Below, one piece after another: positions 53,321-62,006 of a stretch of 64,000 nucleotides of DNA. The translations under genes were made by a program, and so were the position numbers. Source of the DNA: an uncultured Bacteroidia bacterium. Lineage in GTDB: Bacteria > Bacteroidota > Bacteroidia > Bacteroidales > UBA932. The notes under the pieces were generated by a model. It made no database searches. It saw nothing but the letters and a program-made list of their open reading frames with translations, and had not been told where the DNA came from. Positions within the stretch are counted from its first letter, which is position 1. Each line of letters begins with the position of its first letter. The DNA is taken from NCBI GenBank assembly GCA_902780935.1, contig CACZHP010000010.1, positions 1-64,000 of the forward strand. Reading direction: 5' to 3'.

Positions 53321-54316
53321 CTACTGCATGGAGCCGCCGACGATGTCGAGGATCTCGGAGGTGATCTTCTGCTGGCGGCTCTTGTTGTACTCGAGGGTTA
53401 GCGATTCGAGGAGTTCGTTGCCGTTGTCGGTGGCGGTCTGCATGGCGACGGTGCGGGCGGCGTGCTCGGCGGCGTTGCTGTCCAGGAGAGTTGTGTATAT
53501 CTTCAGCCGCTGGACCTTGGGAAGGAGCTCCTCGAGCAGTTCCTCGGGAGATGGTTCGATGATTATGTCGTCCGCCGGCTGCGATGCCGCTGTCCCAAGG
53601 CCGTTCTCAGTCGCGGCGAGGTGAGAATGGGCTGGGGCAGGGGCAGGGGGCGTGCCATACGGAACATCAGCAGCAGCCATCGGGAGATATGTCTCCCGGA
53701 CGGTGGGCTGGGAGGCGGTGGACTTGAAATGGTTATAGACGAGCTCCACCTTTGAGAAACTGCCGGAAGCAAATCCGTCGATCAGCTCTTGAGCCAAGGC
53801 TGAAGCCGCCTCATAACCAGGAGATTCCGCCATCTTTGAATAATCAGCGGGAGACGGGAAGCCCGCTTTCCGCATGGCCTCAGCCATCTTGCGACCTATT
53901 GAATATACGACTATATCCCCATCCCGCAATCCGGCGGCACGATATTCATCAATCACACTGAGAGCCTTGCGGATCGCATTGGCGTTGAAGGCTCCGCAGA
54001 GGGAGGAGTTCGAAGAGAAAGCGACGATGGCGATGCGGCCGGAATCAGCCGGTGCCGCCGCTGGACCAAGGCCGTACTCAGCCGCAGCGAAGCGAGAATG
54101 GACGCGGCCTGGGCTAGACGGCGTACCGGCGTCAAGACCAGCCACCATCAGCCTGCCCAAGATACTCTGCAGCTGACGCTCGTAAGGGAGCATGTTGGTA
54201 ATCGACTGCTGCGCCTTACGCAGCTTCGCCGACGCCACGAGCTTCATCGCTGAAGTGATCTTCAGCGTACCACTCACAGAAGTGATCCTGCCCTTTATTT
54301 CTTTTAATGACGCCAT
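53321..54316 (-). CDS. atpG: ATP synthase gamma subunit with two repeat-derived inserts
   Basis: The central rotor shaft of F1. N- and C-terminal helices are conserved (MASLKEIKGRITSVSGTLKITSAMK in part; LTLEYNKSRQQKITSEILDIVGG in part) with the Rossmann domain VAFSSNSSLCGAFN between. At 331 residues it is about 40 longer than usual because of two inserted segments: residues about 61-92 (with VHSRFAAAEYGLGP) and about 217-249 (with AHSHLAATENGLGT). Both are translations of repeat family C, placed in surface loops, without frame change. Confidence 0.95.
   Translation of the reverse strand: MASLKEIKGRITSVSGTLKITSAMKLVASAKLRKAQQSITNMLPYERQLQSILGRLMVAGLDAGTPSSPGRVHSRFAAAEYGLGPAAAPADSGRIAIVAFSSNSSLCGAFNANAIRKALSVIDEYRAAGLRDGDIVVYSIGRKMAEAMRKAGFPSPADYSKMAESPGYEAASALAQELIDGFASGSFSKVELVYNHFKSTASQPTVRETYLPMAAADVPYGTPPAPAPAHSHLAATENGLGTAASQPADDIIIEPSPEELLEELLPKVQRLKIYTTLLDSNAAEHAARTVAMQTATDNGNELLESLTLEYNKSRQQKITSEILDIVGGSMQ
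53595..53638 (-). repeat. Repeat family C copy 2 inside atpG
   Basis: This 44-bp core matches the copy at 54066 at 35 of 44 positions with no gap. It is read in the same frame, giving AHSHLAATENGLGT. The flanking arms are only loosely complementary here. Confidence 0.8.
54066..54109 (-). repeat. Repeat family C copy 1 inside atpG
   Basis: The core includes CTCAGCCGCAGCGAAGCGAG and is translated VHSRFAAAEYGLGP. Arms outside it (left about 54047-54065, right about 54110-54130) are imperfectly complementary, as GCCGGT and CCAAGGCC pair with AGGCC and TACCGGC-like sequences. The atpH copy at 56344 has 35 of 44 identical positions. Confidence 0.82.
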
Positions 54317-54332
54317 CGGCTTTTAGAAATAT

Positions 54333-54358
54333 AGATTCTTCGCTTCGCTCGGAATGAC
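54333..54358 (-). repeat. Repeat family A copy between atpA and atpG
   Basis: On the minus strand the copy reads GTCATTCCGAGCGAAGCGAA, then GAATCT, so ATTC and GAAT pair around a GAGCGAAGCGA loop. It lies in the 59-base gap between atpA and atpG, the only sizeable gap in the atp operon after the start, and could form a hairpin in the transcript. Confidence 0.8.
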
Positions 54359-54375
54359 AATGACCTGCCAACCAA

Positions 54376-55965
54376 TCAACCAACTAAAGAGGCAACCACC
54401 GCTGCGGCAGTTTCTTCAATCACAGAAGTAATTGACTCATCGATCTTTCCAGCGCCCAAGGCATCGAGAGCCTCCTTATGTCCAGCTCTCATCCGATCCA
54501 GGAAAAGACCCTGGAACTCAGGAACCTGATCCACTTTCAAGTCACCCATCAAAGCGTGAGTGCCGCAGTACAGAATGGCGACCTGCTCCCCTACCGGCAT
54601 CGGTGAATACTGCGCCTGTATCAGAAGCTTGTTATTCTTACGCCCCTTATCCAAGGCCATAGCGGTCACCTTATCCACGTCAGAAGAGAACTTCGAGAAA
54701 GACTCCAGTTCCCCGTACTGAGCTTGGTCGATCTTGAGCGTTCCCGCCACCTTCTTCATCGACTTCACCTGCGCGGATCCTCCAACCCTGGACACTGAGA
54801 TGCCGACGTTGATCGCAGGCCTCTGTCCCTGGTTGAAAAGACCTGATTCGAGATATATCTGTCCGTCTGTGATGGAGATCACATTAGTGGGAATATACGC
54901 CGACACATCGCCCGCCTGGGTCTCGATGATCGGCAAGGCGGTTAGTGATCCGCCGGCCTTGACCTTGCCACGCAAAGACTCCGGAAGGTCATTCATCTGC
55001 TCGGCAACCTCCTGCTGGTCAATGATTTTAGCGGCTCGCTCAAGGAGTCTCGAATGGAGATAGAACACGTCACCCGGATACGCCTCTCGTCCGGAAGGCC
55101 TTCGCAGAATCAGCGAAACCTCCCTGTAGGCCACGGCCTGTTTCGAAAGGTCATCATACACGACGAGGGCAGCCCTGCCGGTGTCCCGGAAATATTCCCC
55201 AATGGCGGCGCCGGCGAACGGGGCGAAATACTGCAGCGCGGCGGGATCGGCCGCCGTCGCGGCTACCACGATCGTGTAGTCCATGGCACCGTGCGCCCTC
55301 AAGGTCTCCACGATATTGGCGACCGTCGAACCCTTCTGACCCACAGCCACATAGATGCAATAAACAGGTTTCCCCTCCTGATAGCAGGAACGCTGGTTGA
55401 TGATCGTGTCGATGGCCAGGGCGGTCTTGCCGGTCTGGCGGTCTCCGATGATCAGCTCCCTCTGGCCACGGCCGATAGGAATCATCGCGTCAATGGCCTT
55501 TAGCCCAGTCTGGAGAGGCTCGGTGACTGGTTGGCGATATATGACCCCGGGAGCCTTACGCTCAAGCGGCATCTCGGTCAATTCTCCCTCGATATTGCCG
55601 AGACCGTCAAGAGGCACGCCAAGGGGATCCACGACTCTGCCAAGCATCGATTCCCCGACATTTATCGAGGCGATACGTCCGGTGCGGCGAACTGTCATCC
55701 CCTCTTTGACCTCATCGGTCGGTCCGAGGAGTACCGCTCCCACGTTATCCTGCTCCAGATTCATCACCACTCCCATCACACCACTCTCAAACTCAAGTAG
55801 TTCCCCCGCTTCGGCATTGGTGAGGCCATACATCCTGGCCACACCGTCGCTGACCTGGAGCACTTTGCCGATCTCCTCGAAATGGAGGGAGGTGTCAATG
55901 TCCTTGAGTTGCTGAAGCAGCACCTGCGAAATCTCGCTCGGTCTGATATTGTTGTTTTGAGCCAT
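54376..55965 (-). CDS. atpA: ATP synthase alpha subunit
   Basis: The non-catalytic nucleotide-binding subunit of F1. The 529-residue protein starts [16 protein letters not shown], has the Walker [14 protein letters not shown], and the family blocks [19 protein letters not shown] and [19 protein letters not shown] (each in part). Length and sequence are normal. It is preceded by atpH (15-base gap) and followed by atpG. Confidence 0.98.
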   Translation of the reverse strand: MAQNNNIRPSEISQVLLQQLKDIDTSLHFEEIGKVLQVSDGVARMYGLTNAEAGELLEFESGVMGVVMNLEQDNVGAVLLGPTDEVKEGMTVRRTGRIASINVGESMLGRVVDPLGVPLDGLGNIEGELTEMPLERKAPGVIYRQPVTEPLQTGLKAIDAMIPIGRGQRELIIGDRQTGKTALAIDTIINQRSCYQEGKPVYCIYVAVGQKGSTVANIVETLRAHGAMDYTIVVAATAADPAALQYFAPFAGAAIGEYFRDTGRAALVVYDDLSKQAVAYREVSLILRRPSGREAYPGDVFYLHSRLLERAAKIIDQQEVAEQMNDLPESLRGKVKAGGSLTALPIIETQAGDVSAYIPTNVISITDGQIYLESGLFNQGQRPAINVGISVSRVGGSAQVKSMKKVAGTLKIDQAQYGELESFSKFSSDVDKVTAMALDKGRKNNKLLIQAQYSPMPVGEQVAILYCGTHALMGDLKVDQVPEFQGLFLDRMRAGHKEALDALGAGKIDESITSVIEETAAAVVASLVG

Positions 55966-55979
55966 ATAAATGAATATAA

Positions 55980-56606
55980 CTACACGATTCTACGGTTCCT
56001 CTCTATGAATTGCGTCCGAATCCGCTCCAATTGGCGGGACACTGACGCATCGAGAAGTTTGTCCTCCACCTCGAGGACGAAGCCACCGATCAAGGTCTCA
56101 TCAACCTCGGTGACCAAAAGCAATTGTTTCCCTGTCCGGGCCTCTATCAACGACTTGAGTTTATCCTCGAGTGCGAGAGCCGAGGCATCAGGCTCCGACG
56201 GAAGGACGAGCCGTCCCCGGACAATCCCCCTGGACTCGTAATACTGGTCCTCGAAACTCTTGAGAATCAAGGCGATGTCCCCTATCCGTCCGTTCCTGAC
56301 AAGAAGATCAAAAAAACGCTTTAGCTCCGGCGTAGCGGCCGGGGTAAGGCGATACTCAGCCGCAGCGGAGCGAGGATGGACTTCGCCGTCCCCGGACCGC
56401 TCGCCGTAAACAGCAGCTTCCAAGAGCGAAATCTTCTTTCCTGCGGTCACGACGGGATCAGCCAACAGGCGGTGAAGATCCGGGACAGACTTAAGGGCAG
56501 ATAGAATTGCCTGAGCCTGCGAGACCACCACCTCGCCGGAGCCGGTCTCCTCGACCAGCTTCAGCAAAGCCTTGGCGTAACGCGAAGCGATGATCCCCGT
56601 GTTCAT
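55980..56606 (-). CDS. atpH: ATP synthase delta subunit with a repeat-derived insert
   Basis: The F1 stator protein that joins the alpha crown to subunit b. The 208-residue protein is about 25 longer than usual. N-terminal helices ([15 protein letters not shown]) and the C-terminal domain ([24 protein letters not shown]) are conserved. The extra segment at residues about 68-93, with [15 protein letters not shown], is a translated copy of repeat family C in the loop between the helical domain's last two helices. Confidence 0.94.
   Translation of the reverse strand: MNTGIIASRYAKALLKLVEETGSGEVVVSQAQAILSALKSVPDLHRLLADPVVTAGKKISLLEAAVYGERSGDGEVHPRSAAAEYRLTPAATPELKRFFDLLVRNGRIGDIALILKSFEDQYYESRGIVRGRLVLPSEPDASALALEDKLKSLIEARTGKQLLLVTEVDETLIGGFVLEVEDKLLDASVSRQLERIRTQFIERNRRIV
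56344..56387 (-). repeat. Repeat family C copy inside atpH
   Basis: This core (CTCAGCCGCAGCGGAGCGAG) matches copy 1 of atpG at 35 of 44 positions. Flanks are complementary: CGGCGTAGCGG on the left pairs with GACCGCTCGCCG on the right, though these arms differ from those of the atpG copy. It is translated [14 protein letters not shown]. Confidence 0.85.
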
Positions 56607-56608
56607 TG

Positions 56609-57118
56609 TCAGCTATTCAATTCTTCCGAAGACGAAATCTCATCCACAAGACGGCCAAGCAGCTCGTCCCGACCGGGGTCGGAGTCCAGATCCTTCCTCA
56701 GGACCTTCTCGGCCACCGCGACAGAAAGCATGGCGACCTCAGTGCGGACATCCCGAAGGGCACTCTCTTTCTCAGCGGCGATCCGGGTCATGGCCTGCTC
56801 GGTAATCTTCGCGGCCTCATCCCTGGCCTGGACTTTTGCCTGCTCGATGATGGCATCCCTTGAGGCGGCAGCCTCCTTGAGGATGGCGGCCTGTTCCTTC
56901 CGGGCCTTCTCAATCAGGGCCTCCTGCTCGGAAGAAAGGTTGCGGAGCCTTTCCTCCGCCTCACGGGCCTTAGCGATGCTCTCGTTAATCCTGTCTGCCC
57001 TCTTTTGCACTGAGTCCGTGATCATAGGGAATCCCCACTTGGCGAGCACGAAGAAGACGATGCCAAAAATCAGCGTCATCCACACGAGCAACCCGAAGTC
57101 GGGAGTGATCAGAGACAT
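56609..57118 (-). CDS. atpF: ATP synthase subunit b
   Basis: The peripheral stalk of FoF1. The 169-residue protein has an N-terminal membrane helix (about residues 8-27) followed by a long charged helix with a right-handed coiled-coil pattern (RADRINESIAKAREAEERL and so on). It lies between atpE and atpH with 2-base gaps. The length is typical. Confidence 0.95.
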   Translation of the reverse strand: MSLITPDFGLLVWMTLIFGIVFFVLAKWGFPMITDSVQKRADRINESIAKAREAEERLRNLSSEQEALIEKARKEQAAILKEAAASRDAIIEQAKVQARDEAAKITEQAMTRIAAEKESALRDVRTEVAMLSVAVAEKVLRKDLDSDPGRDELLGRLVDEISSSEELNS

Positions 57119-57120
57119 AG

Positions 57121-57366
57121 CTACTTAGCGATAAGACAGACGACGATTGCGAAAAGACAAGCTCCTTCGATAAGGGCGCTTACGATGATGGCGGTCATCC
57201 TGTAATGTCCGGCCTGCTCGGGCTGACGGGCGCCTGCCTCAAGGGAAGCCTTACCAATCTTGCCGATACCAAAGCCTGCGGCAAAGGCGGCAATAGCTGC
57301 GCCAATGGCTTTTCCGAGAACGCCTAGGGATACCCCGGCTTGAAGTAAGAACATCAATGGTGTCAT
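57121..57366 (-). CDS. atpE: ATP synthase subunit c
   Basis: The rotor ring subunit, 81 residues with two membrane helices. The polar loop is ARQPE (residues 46-50), and the ion-binding carboxylate is Glu67 in ALIEGACLF. The position matching the sodium-binding Gln of sodium-type rings is Ile34 (13 residues before Arg47), and Glu67 is followed by Gly-Ala, not Ser-Thr, so proton coupling is inferred. It follows atpB by 19 bases. Confidence 0.96.
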   Translation of the reverse strand: MTPLMFLLQAGVSLGVLGKAIGAAIAAFAAGFGIGKIGKASLEAGARQPEQAGHYRMTAIIVSALIEGACLFAIVVCLIAK

Positions 57367-57385
57367 AATTCTATAATATTAATAA

Positions 57386-58413
57386 TTAATCAGTTTCTGC
57401 TTTTGGCCTCGACAATCCAATAAAGACCGCCGAGAGCATTGTAAACACATAGGCCTGGATGAACGCAACCAGCAACTCCAGGCAATCCATAAAAACCCCG
57501 AGGACGACGGCGACTACCGTCAGGCCGCCATTCACGGCAGCACCCATCTTCGCGGTAAGGAAGATGACGGCAATCACTCCGAGGATCATGAAATGCCCAG
57601 CCAGGATATTTGCGAAAAGCCTGACCATCAGGCTGAAAGGCTTCGTGAACATCCCGATGATCTCGATCACCGGCATCAGCGGAATCGGAACTTTCAGCCA
57701 GGTCGGCACGTCCGGCCAGAGAATGTCTTTCCAGTAGTGTTTGTTGCCTAATATATTTACCGTAAAGAAGGTGAACAAAGCGAGGACCAGGGTCACGGCT
57801 ATGTTGCCGGTGATGTTGGCCCCACCAGGGAAGAAGGGCACGATGCCCATCAGATTGTTTATGAATATGAAGAAAAACGCTGTCAGGAGATATGGGGAAT
57901 ACCTCTTGTAATCCTCTCCTACACAATCCTTGATTATGTCGTCCTCAACCATGGTGACCATCATCTCCATAATTCCTGTGCCGCCAGCGGGAGCCTCCTC
58001 CGCAGCGTCGTGCTTGCGGTACCAACGGGCGGTGAGAAGGATTATGAGGACAAGGATGGCGCTGTTGATCATCAGCCCCAGGACGTTTTTCGTGATGGAG
58101 AAGTCCCAGGGACGGATCTGCGCCCCGTCTGATCCTTTCTCAACTATCTTATTGGCGTACTTTCCGGAAGTGGCTATGCTAAAACCCTTATATTCACCTT
58201 CTTCCAAATGATGAGAAGAGAATATGTGGGCGCCCCCTCCGGCCTTGCTTATGACGATCACCGGCAGCGGAATGCTGACCGGCTTGCCATTTATCGTCGT
58301 GATATGCCACTCGTACGAATCCCTCACATGACCGTACAGGTACTCATCCATGTCCAGATCCACCTCCGTTGAAGGCGAAGCCATAAGCAAAGAGAATATG
58401 ACAAGAAGAAGTC

Positions 58414-58417
<4 letters not shown>
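57386..58417 (-). CDS. atpB: ATP synthase subunit a
   Basis: The 343-residue Fo subunit provides the ion half-channels. After an N-terminal signal-like and periplasmic extension of about 100 residues (typical of Bacteroidetes), it has five to six membrane helices including the essential Arg helix LMVRLFANILAGH. It overlaps atpC by 4 bases. Confidence 0.95.
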
Positions 58418-60203
<1,786 letters not shown>

Positions 60204-60228
60204 GACAAAAATACTCAATAATTCGCTA

Positions 60229-60261
60229 AAAAAGAAAAAGAGGCTCCTTTGGGAACCTCTT
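60229..60261 (-). terminator. Terminator after the OmpA-family gene
   Basis: On the minus strand AGAGGTTCC pairs with GGAGCCTCT across a short AAAG-like loop and is followed by TTTTTCTTTTTT. It lies 25 bases after the ompA-like stop and ahead of the atp operon. Confidence 0.75.
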
Positions 60262-60285
60262 TCATCTTTATATCAATCAATGCTC

Positions 60286-61368
60286 TTACTTCACCAAGCA
60301 GACCGCCACACGGTTCTCCTCAGGAGTGTTGTAAGGATTGAGGGTGTCACCAAAGTACTCAGTGATGATCCTATCCTTGCTGATACCGGCGTCGGCGATA
60401 GCCTTGGCGACGATCTCGGACCTCTTCTCGGAAAGGAACTGATTCCTCTTGGCGGTACCGGTAGCCTTGTCAGCGTGGCCGGAGATACGGACCTTGGTGT
60501 CAGGATTCTCCTTGAGGGCAGCGACGATCTCGTCAATCTTGAGCTGCTCGCTCTCACGGATGTCCCACTTGTTGATCACGAAGAAGATGTTCCTCTGGAG
60601 AGACTCGAAAGCGGGCTCAACGATGACGGGCTCTTTCTCCTCGACAACGGGAGCGGGTTCGGGTTCCTTGACAGGGGCGGGAGCCGGTGCCGGAGGAACG
60701 ATCACGGGAGCGGGAACGGGCTTGGCCTTACCGAAGCTGAAGGTCAAACCGGCGAGACCCTTGATCTGGAAGTCGGCCTTTGAACCCTTCTTGGAGTTGA
60801 AGTGGTCGTTGATGAAGCTCGTGTTGCCTTCGAGGTTGAGGGCGACCACATCGGAAAGCCTGATGTTGAAGCCGAGACCAGCCCTGAGGGCGGGAGAGAT
60901 GCTGCTGCCATCCCAGAGATAGTTGGTGGCAGGGAAGCTGGACTTCAGACCGTTGGCCTCGTCATTGTTGAAAGCGTAGTTGGCGCCCACACCGCCGAAG
61001 ATGTAAGGATTGATGGTGCGGTCAAACTTGTACCCACCGAAGAGAGCGGCGAGATCGGCCATGAGGTCGATGGCACCCTCGACATAGTTGTACTTGTAAA
61101 CCTCGGTACGGCCATTGTTGATGGCGCCCTTACCCTGCCATGCGTTGGCGTTCAGCCTGGCGGCGAAAACCGGAGAGAACTGATAACCAAGGGAAATGGC
61201 TCCCGAAGGGGAGATAAGGTCCGTCCAAGTGGTCTCACCGATGGTCTCGGCGGCACCACCCTGGAGCTGGAGGAACCAGTACGGGTCAAAATCCTTCTTC
61301 TGCGCGTTGGCAACAGACAGTGAGGCGACGAGCGCGACACTTGCGAGAATAGTTATTATACGTTTCAT
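60286..61368 (-). CDS. OmpA-family outer-membrane protein
   Basis: The 360-residue protein has a signal peptide (MKRIITILASVALVASLSVANA), an N-terminal beta-barrel of about 200 residues, a Pro/Ala-rich linker (PAPVIVPPAPAPAPVKEPEP, about residues 215-240) and a C-terminal OmpA peptidoglycan-binding domain (IRISGHADKATGT-like VRISGHADKA, with the Asp and Arg contacts of the family). It anchors the outer membrane to the wall. It has its own promoter and terminator. Confidence 0.93.
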   Translation of the reverse strand: MKRIITILASVALVASLSVANAQKKDFDPYWFLQLQGGAAETIGETTWTDLISPSGAISLGYQFSPVFAARLNANAWQGKGAINNGRTEVYKYNYVEGAIDLMADLAALFGGYKFDRTINPYIFGGVGANYAFNNDEANGLKSSFPATNYLWDGSSISPALRAGLGFNIRLSDVVALNLEGNTSFINDHFNSKKGSKADFQIKGLAGLTFSFGKAKPVPAPVIVPPAPAPAPVKEPEPAPVVEEKEPVIVEPAFESLQRNIFFVINKWDIRESEQLKIDEIVAALKENPDTKVRISGHADKATGTAKRNQFLSEKRSEIVAKAIADAGISKDRIITEYFGDTLNPYNTPEENRVAVCLVK

Positions 61369-61403
61369 GATACTTATGAATATATATTGCGCATTTAACG
61401 TCG

Positions 61404-61434
61404 CTAAATTAGTATATTTTTTTTAAATGAGCAA
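61404..61434 (-). promoter_or_regulatory. Probable promoter of the OmpA-family gene
   Basis: On the minus strand TTG (61432-61434) is followed by a 20-base spacer and TAATTTAG (61404-61411), one mismatch from TAnnTTTG. Transcription would begin near 61397, about 29 bases before the ATG. Confidence 0.45.
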
Positions 61435-61463
61435 GAAAGAAGATTATTTTATCCGATATATTG

Positions 61464-61886
61464 TCAACCATTGGTCATTTGTCCGCTGAGGCGGAGGATG
61501 AAGTGGGCAGGCTCGACGTTGGCTTCTCCGTACACCCTATAATTGACTTTCCCGGGCTGTTTGTTCTTTCCATTGAAGACTACAGTGAACTCACCTTTTT
61601 TCCCCGGCTTGATCGGCTTCTGCGGATAGGTCACAGTGATACAGCCACAGCTGCCCTCGACGTAGGCGAATTCGAGCGGAGCGTCTCCCACGTTGGTGAA
61701 AGTGAAAACCGTCTGCCTCCTGCTGTCGCTCTTAGGGAAAGTGCCAAGCGAGGCTGAAGTGGAATCAAATTGAATGGCGGCCATTTTGGGTGATCCGTCC
61801 GGACGGGTCGTTTTGCTCCCGCAGGAGCCAAGTGTCAAAGCCATCACAGCTGAGACGAGAAAACAACAAAACAATCTTGACGACAT
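61464..61886 (-). CDS. DUF1573 lipoprotein
   Basis: The 140-residue product has a lipoprotein signal (MSSRLFCCFLVSAVMALTLGSC, Cys22, SCG next) and the DUF1573 immunoglobulin-like beta domain: FTFTNVGDAPLEFAYVEGSCGCITVTYPQKPIKPGKKG (quoted key parts are NVGDAPL and SCGC) followed by LSGQM at the end. Function unknown; such proteins are common on the Bacteroidetes periplasmic face. It has its own promoter at 61905-61936. Confidence 0.85.
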   Translation of the reverse strand: MSSRLFCCFLVSAVMALTLGSCGSKTTRPDGSPKMAAIQFDSTSASLGTFPKSDSRRQTVFTFTNVGDAPLEFAYVEGSCGCITVTYPQKPIKPGKKGEFTVVFNGKNKQPGKVNYRVYGEANVEPAHFILRLSGQMTNG

Positions 61887-61904
61887 AGTGATGAATTATT
61901 CATA

Positions 61905-61936
61905 CAAATATATCATCAATAATCGGGTTAAACAAA
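61905..61936 (-). promoter_or_regulatory. Promoter of the DUF1573 gene
   Basis: On the minus strand TTTG (61933-61936), a 20-base spacer and TATATTTG (61905-61912) match the consensus exactly. The start of transcription falls near 61898, 12 bases before the ATG at 61886. Confidence 0.75.
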
Positions 61937-61943
61937 AATAGGA

Positions 61944-61980
61944 TAAAAAAAGGAGGGGCGCCCCAACGGGCGTCCCTCCA
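61944..61980 (-). terminator. Terminator after the surface-protein gene
   Basis: On the minus strand GGAGGGACGCCC pairs with GGGCGCCCCTCC (one G-T wobble) around a four-base loop and is followed by TTTTTTTATCC. It lies 26 bases downstream of the surface-protein stop. Confidence 0.85.
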
Positions 61981-62006
61981 ATTATTAAGTGTAGAATACT
62001 TTCGTA

